A DNA stretch of 64,000 bases from Setophaga petechia (lineage: Eukaryota > Chordata > Aves > Passeriformes > Parulidae): NCBI GenBank assembly GCA_024362935.1, contig JANCRA010000012.1:6820001-6884000 (forward strand). The letters run 5' to 3'. This document shows positions 12,564 through 25,140 of this stretch, in pieces. The position numbers were made by a program, and so were the translations under genes. The notes beneath the pieces were generated by a model, which did no database searches, was not told the DNA's origin, and saw only the letters and a list, made by a program, of their open reading frames with translations. Numbering within the stretch: position 1 is the stretch's first letter; each line of letters starts with the position of its first letter.

Positions 12564-12597
12564 GAGCAATGAGATGCATCACTGCATCTCATTGCTC
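12564..12597. repeat. Perfect inverted repeat, 15-bp arms, 4-base loop
   Basis: The arm GAGCAATGAGATGCA (12,564-12,578), loop TCAC, and the exact reverse complement (12,583-12,597). A related GCATCTCTGATGATGATGCA stretch lies immediately to the left, so the sequence looks locally rearranged. Confidence 0.9.
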
Positions 12598-13125
12598 TTT
12601 TCAGTGTGCTCAAGCATGTCTGTAGAGGGGCTGAGGTGCCCTTGGCTTTACTGGAAACATTATGTCATCATCTAAACAAGATGTTGTTATGCCAGGAAAG
12701 GATCAATACTTTGATGAGTAGCTGCTAGCTCAAAACTGCATTGTTATTTTATAAAGGTCCACTTGGAATACATTCCAAAGCATTTCTCATGGTATGAAGC
12801 TCTAGGGATTTGATTTGTCTCTCTGCCCAGGAAAATTAGTTGATTCATCTGTAAATACATGTCTGCCAACCTCAGATAATAAGAAAAAATGCATCTTGTG
12901 CCCACATCAGGCTTCAGCCTTTCAGCCATTTAAATAGTTTACTCTCTTTGTGAAGGAAGTACTTCACATACCAAGAATTAATTCAGTGGGGAAGAGAGGA
13001 AAAGCATTTAGCCTTTTCCTGCTGCTGAGACCAGGTGAGCACACCCTCGGGTCTGTGTGACCACACAGCCTTGGCAGTGCTTCCCTGGTGGGGTGCAAGG
13101 GCTGGCAGCCCCCAGAGGCTTCTTG

Positions 13126-13450
13126 GAGAGGGTGCAGTGCTGCTGTCCTGGAGAGGGTGCAGTGCTGTAATCCCAGAGAGGGTGCAGTGCTGCAGACCTG
13201 GAGAGGGTGCAGTGCTGCAGACCTGGAGAGGGTGCAGTGCTGCAGACCTGGAGAGGGTGCAGTGCTCTAATCCCAGAGAGGGTACAGCATTGCAGACCTG
13301 GAGAGGGTGCAGTGCTGCAGACCTGGAGAGGGTGCAGTGCTGCAGACCTGGAGAGGATGCAGTGCTCTAATCCCAGAGAGGGTACAGCATTGCAGACCTG
13401 GAGAGGGTGCAGTGCTGCAGACCTGGAGAGGGTGCAGTGCTGCAGACCTT
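13126..13450. repeat. Minisatellite: 13 tandem copies of a 25-bp unit with 100-bp higher-order period
   Basis: Thirteen contiguous 25-bp units start at 13,126 and every 25 bases after. Each begins GAGAGGGTGC or a close variant. Most end CTGCAGACCTG; some end CTAATCCCA, and the unit after such a variant carries TACAGCATTG. The last eight units form two copies of a four-unit, 100-bp block (13,251-13,350 and 13,351-13,450), showing higher-order amplification. Since 25 is not a multiple of three and the unit is almost free of stop codons, long open frames appear on both strands. They are a by-product of the repeat, not genes. The array sits in a GC-rich island in AT-rich intergenic DNA. Confidence 0.97.
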
Positions 13451-16400
13451 CCCCCTGCCCCCCACCAGCCGGCTCCCCAGCCAGGCTGCAGTGCCAGTGC
13501 TGACATCTGTGTCTGCCTGGGGACCTGCAGCTGAGACAAACCAGAGCCACAAGCCTCTGGGCCAGTGCGTTGGGAAAGGCAGGACAGATACAGCTGAAGG
13601 GCTCTCTGCTGGAACAAACTCAGCTCTCTGCTGAGAAATGTGTCTTGGAAGAGATTAGTGTTGTTCAGAGTACTCAACTAGCATAGCTTTGGATAATATC
13701 ACTAGTATACAACAACTAAGGATTATGTAACTGGTTAGCAAAATGGTTTAAAAACTTTTTGTGGTCTTCTTGTATCCTTTTCATGCAGTTGGCAGTGGCT
13801 TTAGCAAAATGGCTGTATGGAAGTCTTATAGCTCCTTATGAACAGCCTGATATCTGAGAGGAAAACACTAACTTGCTAGATATCAAAGCATCATTTAACC
13901 CTCCCATGGACTTCTTTAATTCTTCTATTGGCTCAAGACCCAAGTAATACATATTAAGGATTGAAATGCTTGAAGACATGGAATTATTTTGTGAAGGTCT
14001 TTTTCCTTTTATACTGATGAGGAAAAAAATTACTCCAATAACCTTAATATGGGAGAGGAAAAAAAGGAGAGTTCAAAATCTTTCCATGATATATAAACTT
14101 TCCTTATTCTTTTTAGATTGTCTGTTTATACTAGGCTTGATAAAGACTCAGTACCTAGTACAGTTTTAAATGAATTTGACTTGTCTAATAGAGAGAAGTT
14201 GCTCATTGATGTTACCAGAGTAAACAGATATATTTACCTTGACAGAAGGCATTCTTAACTCGCTTCTATCCTGCTTGCTCAGGCCTAATTTGCCAAAAAT
14301 GCTCCCAGGTTCTTCCTTGTGTTCTGGGGTGCTGAAAGAATATTGAAAAATTCCTTTTCATTCTACCTCAATTTAACTATTACAACCCACCATCAAAATG
14401 ACTATTAGAACATTAGGCTTGTAAGAGCTTCTAAATTATTGACCAAAATGATGGTTATTTTCTGGAAACCTAACCAATGCAGAATCTGCTTTTCATACAG
14501 AAACAATATGATTCACTGCATCTGGAAGGCAAGGTCAGCCTGAATACTTATTTTGCCTTAAAAGAATTCCTCAGTGTTGTTTGCTGGTTTGTTTCTTTCA
14601 ACAGCAAAGCCATATGATATTTCAGCTGAAGAAACAGGCAAGGAATTTTATCAGTGCTCTTGTAAAAAGCCTTTCATAGCATCCATCAGCTCCTGAAAAC
14701 TTCAGTGGGATTGTTCATCTCTTTGATACCGAGGAAAAAGAATCAATATCTGAGAGATCTATTGTAAGTTTAGGAGTCCTGAAGAAATCAGCCAGCAATG
14801 GGCATCTGTGGTTCTTTGAATGTTTATTCTTTCATGCAGTCTTTTTTCTTTTGCCACCTGCACATCTAACCTGCATTGTTATTGATTTTTATCTGGGAGA
14901 CAGGCCTCAATATACACATATACGATGTCTGGGAGAAACTGAACCTAGGTGGAAAGGTTTCACACTGCCCTGAGAAACACTGATTTTTCTAAAAAGCTCA
15001 GATACAGATATTATGAATTCTAAGAACAGTAACCTTGAACAAAGACTTTTTGCCTAGAAAATATCTGAGAACTTTTTAACAGACACAAGAAAGAAGAGCC
15101 TTGTGTGCTTTTGAGAGGACTGAGCTTTGTAACTTTGTCCCTTCTGTTAGAATTAGTCCACTTCATTTGTTCCCTATTATGCAACAAACTGAGCTTGTAG
15201 CATCACTTTATAAGTAGCTCTCACCATCCTTTCACACAGGATCAATGTTTTTTTTCTCATTTAAGCAGGTAAAATTAAAAATTTGTCTTATTATTTCTCA
15301 TATAACAGTACAATCAAAACCCATTGTCTTAGTTTCAGTTCTCTGTTGACCAAGTATTGGACTTTTAATGTTCAATTTTTTCCAATAGAAAAAAGGACAT
15401 AGCTCAGGAGCATCTTCCCACTTGCAGAGGAGGAGCTGGGGAGCACCTTCCTTGCCACCAGCATTTCCATCCTGTACTCTATCGTAAATGGAGCTTCACA
15501 TTTACTGATAATTCCTCTCTGAGAAAAAGCAAGCAGTTTTCTCTGAGGTTGCTATAAATACCTCATAATGAGATTATGATAGGAGATCTCCCTGGAGTCT
15601 GCCAGCAAAACAGTTGTTGGAGTAGATGTGTCAATACTGCTCAGTGCTGTAATGTTTCGGTAATCTCAGACTTGAAGGTAAAGTCAGGCATCATTGGCAG
15701 TATGTCCAGGTGTCAGTCAGCTGCAGACCAAGGAGTTCTGGAATGATGTTTGAGCCCGGCCTTTCTCATGTCAGCATGGCCACAGGGCTACCAATCTGCA
15801 TTTTTGGAACCTACCTACTTTGATAATTAGTGTATTAGTAAATAAAGTGTCATAGAGTTTGTTTCTTGGAGTAACTGCAACATTGACAAAATTAAGATTG
15901 TGATGGAAATATGCTAATTCAGGAAAGCAGAAAAAGTCCTTTCTGAATTTTGAAGAGCACATCCTACTTTATGCCATATTTGGAAGTGTTGTCCTTCTAT
16001 ACAGAAGAATGATTGGAGGGTGATTTCTGCTTGAGGTGACTAAAAATTCCTTCATGTTTCTTTTATTTATTTTTAAGGTGGACTTTCAGTCAATTCATAC
16101 TTTCCCTATACAAAATTCCCAGAGATCTGGCAAAAAATTATTGACTTAAAAAAGAATTCTTCTTAATTCCAGTGCTATGATAGCTGTGCAAACTCATACA
16201 AAAGCTGCTTGAGCAGCAGTAGTAAAAACAGTGCCAAATACATTCAGCTGTTTACTTTCAAGCTAGGAAGTGCTGCAGGGATCTTGGCATATGGCCCCCA
16301 CTATTTGAAATCTGAGGAAATTCCCACTGGGTCTGAGACCAAACACTTTCTTGCAGCCATTTGGTGGGCTTTTACAACTGTGGTGTTTTAAAAGCTGTGA

Positions 16401-19400
16401 TGGTTAGCAGCCTCTCACAGCTCAGGAATCCAGCTGAGCTGCCCCACAGAGTGCTGTTCAGTTTGCCATGGTTGCAAGCACAATTCAGCCACTCCCAGCT
16501 GTGTTCTGCCTACTTACAGCAATGATTAATTTCTTCCCGAGACTTCAATATGAAAGTCATCTGAACTGAGTGATGTGCAGTGCTTCATTCTTCTTTGCTA
16601 TGTTTTTTAATATCAAAGCTGTGAATGATTGTTTTTTCACATTAAAATTTTCATCCCTTACAATCCTGTTTTTATTTTAGTGGGCCTACATAAGCAGGCT
16701 GAAAACAAATCAGTAACTGAAAATCAGGGTGGTTTTTTAATGTAAGAGGCAGGATTAAATGTCTTTAAACAGTACTTACTACTTATTGATTAATATAGAA
16801 TTCATGGATATTAATAAAAATAGTATTGGTAAAATCTGATGCAAACCCTCTTTCCTTTTTCATCATTCATTTTTCACCAGTTTGATGTTTCTATTTGTTT
16901 GTTCTTTTTGTTCTGTTCTGGTTTTTTGTGTTTTATGCTGAGCAGGAATCAGGACATTATGGGGGTTAACTCATGATAATGACAGTAAAGGGTAGAAAAG
17001 TTGATTGTAGACTACAAGGTTGGTAGGCCCAACATTTCCTACATTGGATCAAAGTAATTCTGGTTCCAAAGCATCCCCATGGCTTCTTGTCAGAGCTTCC
17101 CTGCTGCAATTCAAACTGGTGCCCAGCTATGGCAGGTCAGCTGCCCTGCAGCCTGAGAAAAGGAGGGTAACCAATGAAACCAATTTGTGTTGATTGTCCT
17201 AGAACATTGTTATAAAGTGTTTGTAATTGAAATAGTTTCCAACAAGCCTTGAAACTATTCTTAAAATTGCTTCATTTTCCATCAAAGAGAAAAATGTTAT
17301 AATTTGTTGAACAACCATTGATTTGATGAAAGTTTTTGCCCACTCAGAAATTAATTTTAAAGCACAATGGAAGAACCTGACTGTCTGAGAGAGCTTCCCA
17401 TGGGCATTATTCCCATGGGCGTTGTAAAGGTCAACCAAATTCCAAGCCAACCATTTCCCCCACAACAAATGCTACCAAGAGATTGCATCTTAGGGACTGC
17501 AATGCTTGTGTTATTTTGTGCATTTGTGCTATGCCCATCCCTCAAATAATGAAGAACATTTACTCCTGAGCTATTCCATACTACAAAATCTCATTCAGGA
17601 CTTGATCATTCACTAGTAGCTTGCTCTAAACAAGGTCATTAGCTTATAGGCTGATTTTCTGCTTCTACTATGAATTTTCAAATATGGGTGTCTCCAAGGA
17701 AAACAAAAGATTGTTTATTAAAGACGAAAATGCATTATGCCTTCCAAATTATTTGATAGAAATAAACTTGAAACTTGACTGCTTGTGTGGTTTAGTTATT
17801 GCATCAGCTTGAGGTAGCATCTTCACCAAATGAAAGGGATACAGCCCTTCTGTTCTCACCATGCTCCTGTATGAGTCAGAGATTTCCATAGAAAATGCAT
17901 CCACCTGTGGATTTCTGATCTATGGAGCATTCTGTGTACCTGTTATTAAGAAAATTATATTATACGTTTTTGGGTTTAGCTGGATTGATTGAAACCTTAT
18001 TGAGTCATTTATAAAAAGTCCCAACAGCACTGAGTAGTATATGGGATTTGGGTAGAATATGAAAAGTGACTAAGTTAATTCCATACAGTCAGCTGGAATA
18101 TGTGAAAAGGAGGATGGATGGTATTATCATACCCCAAAGATACTCTAGAAGCAGGTTTGACTGAGCATATCCTGCCAGCTAGTGCTTCTGGACTCCTAAA
18201 CCAAAAACAGGAGTCTTCTACAATGGGTTGGAAGTAGCTACAAGTGAGTTAGCACTTGCCCCCTTACAATAACAGCATCTTTGAGACCATGATAATGATG
18301 AACATGGTTGTGGTTTCACAGAGTTGTCATTTCACTAGCTGTCCATTACATCTTTCAATAAAAATTGATATTAAAGGAATCAGACATTCTATACTATTTA
18401 TTTAAGGTGTGATAGATCACTTGTAGCAGCAGACAATGTGTTGTATTATTGGTAGATTGGAGAACAGGAAATAATGAGGTGAGCTACTCAGCCAAATACT
18501 GATTTTGTAGAGGGTGTCTCTTTAGATTCAGTTCCAGATGGGTGAATACAAGATTCACTTGAGCCTGATAAAACTTCACCCTTACAAAACCGTTTAAAGC
18601 CAGGCTATTTTAGTCTGGTGGTCACCAAAACGTTTCTACATTAGCAGCTGTCTCTTGAAGTTACTGAGATATCATCTTGATCAACCATCACTTTCCTTGA
18701 AACCTGTTTGGCTTTTTGAATACTTGAACTGTAGCTGGACTTTGAAATGTGTAAAACTATGGAAGATCAGGTAGCAGCCATCAACTCTGAGTTGTCCTAA
18801 CTCGTTTTTGCCAGGTGCCCATGACAATTTGGAGCCTTGGGTGACATACAGAGGCCAGTAAAAACAGGAGAGGTGCATTTTTAAAAAAAGATTATGTTTT
18901 CTAAACCATGGAAACTGCTACCCCAAAAAAATGAAGCTGATAAAGCCACATAAAAGGTCTGGTCTTGTGGCCCTGGGCTAAATCTAAGTTTTGAATGAGC
19001 ATTGTAACCAGATCTAGCTTAGCAATGTTGTTCAGAGCAATAACGCAGTTTTGAAGCAAATACCTTGGTAAACTTCATTTACTGTCTGTTCATTAAGTTC
19101 TGAGGACAGCTGTGGTACCCCTGAAACACATTCTGTTTGGAAGAAAACCAAATCAGATACTGCAATGCTTTTCAAAAGGTTCCTGATTTGGTTGTGGAAT
19201 ATGCCACCAAAAGGTGTTCCAGTTTGTGCTTATTGTTTTTCCTTGAGCATTGGATGTAATGGAGATATCTTAACTGGGAAATCAGCTCACATCTAAACAA
19301 GGGGGAGCCTCCCAACCCTCTTATAATGGATATGTAAGGAGTCTTAGCACGACACACTTTCATCTGACTGCATTTCTAGTAGATGACAAAATTAGTATAA

Positions 19401-20873
19401 TTAGAAGTTCCCTTGGCTAAGACACTAATCCAGGGATTTAGGTGATAAAACTCTTGAGGTCTCCCTGATAGGGAGTGTCACCAGCCATGAGGCACAATAT
19501 TCTGCTGCTCAGACCTAGGCATTTAGTGCTGTTCTAAATGTTGAGTAGCCCTAGGGTACCCTCCAGCCACCAGCTACTACTACAGAGCATGTGGATCTTT
19601 TCTGAGCCCCTGTGTCATACTCTGCCTGTTCCAGACAGGCATCTTGGCTATCCAGAGCCTCTCAATTAGCATTGGGCATTTTGCTTTAGGTAAGCTGGAT
19701 CACAGTTGGGTTCAGCTCCCAAGTATGTACTAAACAAACAAAAAAAATCTGAAAAAAAAATTAAAGTTGTGAACAATGTCAGAAGAGATTAGAAATCCAA
19801 AGGCTTCCATGGCTTGCGTCCAAATTCAGAGTTTTGGTGTCTGTCCAAGAAGTGGAAGAGGGATAGGAAGTGAGGGTGAGGACTTGCATTTTAAGTCTGC
19901 TTTATCCACATATGTTCATGCCTTTCCATAATTCAACCCTTCAAAAGTAATTTAGGAGACAGCTCTCTAACACTCATTAGGCTGTATCTCACTTTCTGGA
20001 AAGAAAGCATGATTTATTTTCATATATCACACTCTCTGAACAGCTAAGTAGATTACCAGAGTGTTGAATACAGAAAGGAGAAACTTTTAGGATTTTCAGG
20101 ATTAGCAAATTAAATTTCAGAGATAAAGAAGTCTAGGTGCATTATATTTTCATCACTCTGGAATGTTAAATCGTGAGTGAGGTGTTAACATCATTATTAT
20201 CCAGTGAATCTGGAGGTTCAGGTAAATGTTTTTCCATCTGGCTGTACATGCACACCTGCACCCATACCCACATGTTTTGCAGCATCTTCAGAGAGTGGAA
20301 GGAATTAACATCTTTCTTCAGTTTTGTCATTATTCGTGTTGCTTTTTAGCTGATAGTTTTTAGAGAGCCACGTTGTCATTGATTCAAATAAGTAGGAGCA
20401 GTTTGTCTGTTTTAACCCAACCTCATGCTGTGCTGCTGTCGACACTGCTATGCTTGTTTCTCTAACCAGCCACATGAAACATTCATGGTCTGTCTTCTGA
20501 AACACTGAGTACAGGGGTTTGTGCTGGTTAGAAAGGGAAGATGTGGGGGTTTATCTCCTCCTGCTTGTCCTGTTTGTTGTTGGGTACCATCAGCTTCTGG
20601 TAAGTCTAGAGCTGCATTGCTGGTTATTGCTGAGGCAATCTGTAGGACACTTCTCCATTTCTCTCTCCCCACTTCATGTTCTGTCCCTCAGTGTTCATGG
20701 CATTTCCATGCATGACCAGGACAGTTTGTGATGTTGAGATTATTAACCATGTGGTACAGGCAGTAAGTCACACATGCATTCTCAGTAGCCAGTGATTGCT
20801 GGCTGTGAAAGACACATATAGCACGACATTAGCTTCTGTCCTAAGAATTCTAGTCCCAGCCTCATATTTTTGT

Positions 20874-20894
20874 AAAAAAAAAAAAAAAAAAAAA
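20874..20894. repeat. Poly-A tract (21 A)
   Basis: Uninterrupted run of A. No recognisable retroposon body precedes it. Confidence 0.9.
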
Positions 20895-22875
20895 GAGGAA
20901 TGAGATGTTATGAGATGTTGTACAAGTTTAATTAGACTTAATATTTATTTTAACTCAATACTACTTCCCTGGTTTCTATTATAGTCACTGTTCTGTCCCT
21001 TTATGGGTTCATGCCCATCCTACTGTGACAGAAGAGGAAGTTTTTCACAGCTAAATCTAGTACAAATGTTTTATTAGTTCAAGTCTCATTATTACTTTTT
21101 TTTTCTAATCAAGACAAATAATCTGTCATTAAGAATATAATCTTTTTTCCCACTTATAGTTACAACCATAAAAGCAATTGGTTTGAATAATTTCTTTGCA
21201 CTCAAGGTTCTTTTTTGAAACATTGATTACTCCTAATTGTCATTTCTCATCCATAATGATTTAAAATTGTGTCTTTCAGAGTCATGATTTTTGCAAAAAC
21301 ATTACAGTGTCTGGACATAGTTTTGAGATGATTTATTTTTCAAAGCATTGCACTGAAATCTGATTCATCGTTCTGACTAAATTAGCTGATTGACTAAAAC
21401 CCTGTGCAGTATTTTAAAAACATAAAACTTTCATCAAAAGCTACAATTTGTATAAATTTTATTTCAAATGACATGTGGACTAATCAGCTCTAAATATGTT
21501 TCCCATAAAATGGGGTGCTCCAAATTAGTTAGCCATTGCCACCTGGTAAGACAAAGAGCTTATAGATGTGTATTACATTACTGTTCAGTCTTTGAATTTT
21601 CTTTTCAGTATACTCATACTATGCCCAAAATTACAGACATCCCTTTGAACAACTATGAAGTTGGGTATAGCAAAGTTCCTTAAATATATTTGTTTACCAG
21701 AAAGAAGTTTTAAACTTCAGTTATGAGCTGAACTTCTTTTCTCACCATTGCCCTGTTTTTTACTGTGCCTCTATTTTACTGTGCTTCTGTTCTTAACTTT
21801 CCATTTAAATATAATACCAGAAAATCAAAAAGAGAGTATGTCAATTCAAGTCAACATGCATGCTGAGATGTCAGAAGGCATATGCATAAATAACTTTGCT
21901 TTGTGGATTTTATGCAAAGTATTGGCATGTATTTGCATTCTAGTATCACTGATTCAGACAACTTCATACCAGCTGTCATCATCTCTACTACAGCAGCGAT
22001 CTGACAAACAATCAAAGTGAAAATTACTCTATTCAGACAAACTGCTTCAATCCATCTTTGATCTTACCTTTCAGAACCTTGGTCTGAAAAAAAAAATTCA
22101 CCTACATTTCTAAGCATTTACTTTAGGTTTATACTCTATTTTTAAAATATTGGACTAACCACAGAAAGCAATGTTGTTAATTAAATCACATGAATTAACT
22201 AAACTTGTGCCTAAGAGAAAATTCACTCTTATTCAAAGAAAAAACACCCTTCACTCATTTACCTTCAATCTGAAAATGCAACTCTGAAAGAATCTACAAA
22301 CAGGGTCTTTGTCTTTACAAAGGTAGGTACTTATGAAAAAATGAATTTGTGCACCTGTGTACTTTCCAATTATATATGAATCAATAACACAACTGATGAA
22401 ACTGTGTCCCAAAATGAATAAGATGGAGAAAAGAAATATTATTTTTTATTTCTTACATTCCTGTCTTTTCTGAATAACTTTGTTCTGCTAAAGGTATTGT
22501 GTAGGCTTGCTTTTTTTTCTGATGAAATCAAAATGGTGGAATAATTTAAATGAAAATATTAAAATAGAAATCTTGATTATAAATAATTTTTCAAAGTGGA
22601 CTTTCAGCAAAGTTAACTCTGTCAATTATTCAATTATAGCTATTCAATTTAAAAATGACAGTATTCACGTGAAAAAGTTTAATCCATCAAATATTTTTAG
22701 TTTAGGCAAATGCCTTTGCCCTTCTGAGCATCCTTCCTCCTCATATAGTAACTCTGCTGTCTTGTAAATAGTCTGCCTTAGAACCTCTCTTGCTCCTGTA
22801 AGAAGATGGAATTCAAGATCCATCCTTAACCAATTATTCACAGTCATGTAGATGTAATGAAAGACACATGAATAG

Positions 22876-22923
22876 CAGTCAAAATGTGAATATCAGTCAA
22901 AATGTGAATATCAGTCAAAATGT
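22876..22923. repeat. Tandem repeat, 18-bp unit, 2.7 copies
   Basis: Exact repeats of CAGTCAAAATGTGAATAT start at 22,876 and 22,894, with a partial third copy from 22,912. Confidence 0.95.
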
Positions 22924-24767
22924 CTTCCAAGAAGGCTGGTGTGGATGTTTGTGTTCCATAGTATATTTGATAGGTGATAAGTTCAAAAGGAGAAAAATTT
23001 ATGAAAGTGTTGAAGAAAATTCCAAATGTCAAATAGGAAGTAAGAGGATTTTTTGGTAACTGGTCATTAGGCATTTCACTAGCTCCTGAGTGAGCTCAAT
23101 CTACCTATGTTCACAGGAATGATTACAGCTTTAGTCAGAAATGATACATCAGTGTCATTTCCTTGGTGATAAGGAAAAAAAGGAAAATTATTTAACATAA
23201 TAATATGAATTAGGTTTATGTTTCATCTGATTCAGTCTGTATCAGGTTGATTTGTAATCCTGGCAGCTATACAGAATCAAGAACATTTTTAAGAATGTAG
23301 ATTCTTTGCATAAACATTCTGATGTCTTTGTTGTTTATGTTTTTTTGATTTATTAACATTGGGAGGCTACAGATATTTCCACTGATATTTGGAAATGAAT
23401 AATTGATTTGACTGCCATGGATGAAATTGCTGTTCATATGGTTTTTATAAATTTCATTTTTGTTTTATTTTATTTTATTTATTTTTTTATTTTACCATAG
23501 TAAGATGATCATGGGCATTTATATAGTATTTATATATTATTATACTGAGACCATGGGTGGTGCCTACAGAGATGCTTCCATGGTTGCCTAAGTACTAGAT
23601 ACTTTATCTGGTTTTATCTGCTAGCCTAATTAGTCCAACTAAGTATATCTTAGGTAATATTTGGTCTGAAGTGTCACAATAAATAATGGGGCAGTGCTAT
23701 TTGCTAGTGTTGATAATCTGATTATCTGTATTTCTATTTAGTACCTGTGTTGTTAATGAGGCTATCCAGAACTGAAGGAAGTAAATAATATTTTTCATTG
23801 TGAGATTGTTTTATTTTAAAAACATTTCACTAGTTCGTTATTTTAAGTCTTATAAATATACTCCCCATATTTTTCTTTTCTGCTTCAGAGAAACAGAAAC
23901 TGGTTTGGTTTATATCCCCTTTGGAAAGGGGCTGTTTCTACTGCCTCCACAGTCTGTGTGATTTTTTTTTCTCCCCTGTGCTTTCCTACCATTTTACTTG
24001 CAGTGTTGACTAGTAGTTTTACAGTGTGCTCTTCTAAAAGTGGCATAAAAACAAGTCGTCTTGCTATCTTAAGTGTAAGAATAATTTTCCTTTATTTTTT
24101 AGTTTTGCTGCCTGGTGCAAGTTAGAAGAGCCCTGATATGGATTAGAGCCCTGCCTGCTGAAGCAAAGCAATTAGAGAAGTACTCTGGGAATAAAAGATC
24201 CAGTTAAGACAGCTCCACTTAGAGGTCTAAAAATGAGTTGGAAGAAAAATTATTGCTTTGGTGATGTTGGGAACGTTTATGTTAACAATGCTTTCATCCT
24301 GAAGCTCTTTTATTGCATAGATTGGAGCCTGCACTTGAAATTTGTCAATCATGTCATGCTGGTGGCACACACATGTCCTGTAATAGCGTAAAAAAACCCT
24401 TCAGGCAGTTACAAGCCATAAAAAAACCCTACTGTTCTTATACTCAGAATGTATAAAAGTTAGTACATACAAGGGAGGTTGCTATTGAACATGATACATA
24501 GTTTGATAATACTTCAATATCAGAACTATAAAAATTATCTGCCTGCCCAGAGTTATAGCTTCTTAGAGCTCTCCTCAAGAACTGGTCCCTACAAGTGACC
24601 CTGTAAAAAAGCACCTGGACATGCTCCAGGCAAGGTCTGCATGGGTCTGGTTTTGAGGGACTGGAAGCACACCTTGTAGAGAAAAATAGACTCTTAGCAT
24701 ACAGTTGAGGGCTTGACAGAAGAGTGAAACTTTCTGATGTCACCAGCACTTTCTTCATAGATTGACA

Positions 24768-25140
24768 GAACCATAGAGTGATTTGGGTTAGAAGGGACCT
24801 CCAGTATCTCATTCCACCGCCCCTGCCTTGGGCAGGGACACCTTTCACCAGACCAGGTTGCTCAGGGCCCCATCCAACCTGGCCTTGAACACTTCCAGGG
24901 AGGGGACATCCACAGCTCCTCTGGGCAACCCATGCCAGTGCCTCACCACCCTCACAGCAGAGAATTTCTTCCTAGTATCCAATCTAAACCTACCATTTTT
25001 CAGTTTAAAACCATTCCCCATTGTCCTACCACTCCATGCCACTGTAAAAAGTCCCTCCCCAGCCTTCTTGTAGGACTCCTCTAGGTACTGGAAGGTTGGT
25101 CTGGCACTGCCAAAGAACATCATCATTCTGACAGACAGGG
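24768..25140 (-). mobile_element. CR1 LINE, 3' end
   Basis: The plus strand gives the reverse complement of the classic avian CR1 3' region: ACCATAGAGTGATTTGGG, then GGGCAGGGACACCTTTCACC, CCCATCCAACCTGGCC, GAGGGGACATCCACAGC and AAAGTCCCTCCCCAGCC. The copy is therefore on the minus strand, with its 3' terminus at about 24,768 and a 5' truncation near 25,140. It is moderately diverged and has no intact reverse transcriptase. Confidence 0.92.

Larger units (their letters stand above)
3721..13125. other. Intergenic DNA, left part
   Basis: AT-rich sequence with scattered short open frames that show no coding character, splice structure or recognised domain. It holds a 37-T tract at 5977-6013, a two-copy 19-bp tandem repeat at about 10,511-10,550, and three perfect hairpins between 10,992 and 12,597 listed separately. 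No gene or transposon was recognised. Confidence 0.6.
13451..24767. other. Intergenic DNA, middle part
   Basis: About 11.3 kb of AT-rich DNA without a recognised gene or transposon. It contains a 21-A tract (20,874-20,894), an 18-bp tandem repeat (22,876-22,923) and a TTTTA-rich tract near 23,461-23,496. Short open frames here are not supported by codon bias, splice sites or family resemblance. Confidence 0.6.

Noticed and set aside
13126..13450. CRISPR-like repeat array
   Set aside because: Repeats are contiguous with no unique spacers, and the genome is vertebrate.
13008..13550. 180-codon minus-strand frame over the minisatellite as a gene
   Set aside because: It is a product of the stop-poor 25-bp unit; no flanking coding or splice signals.
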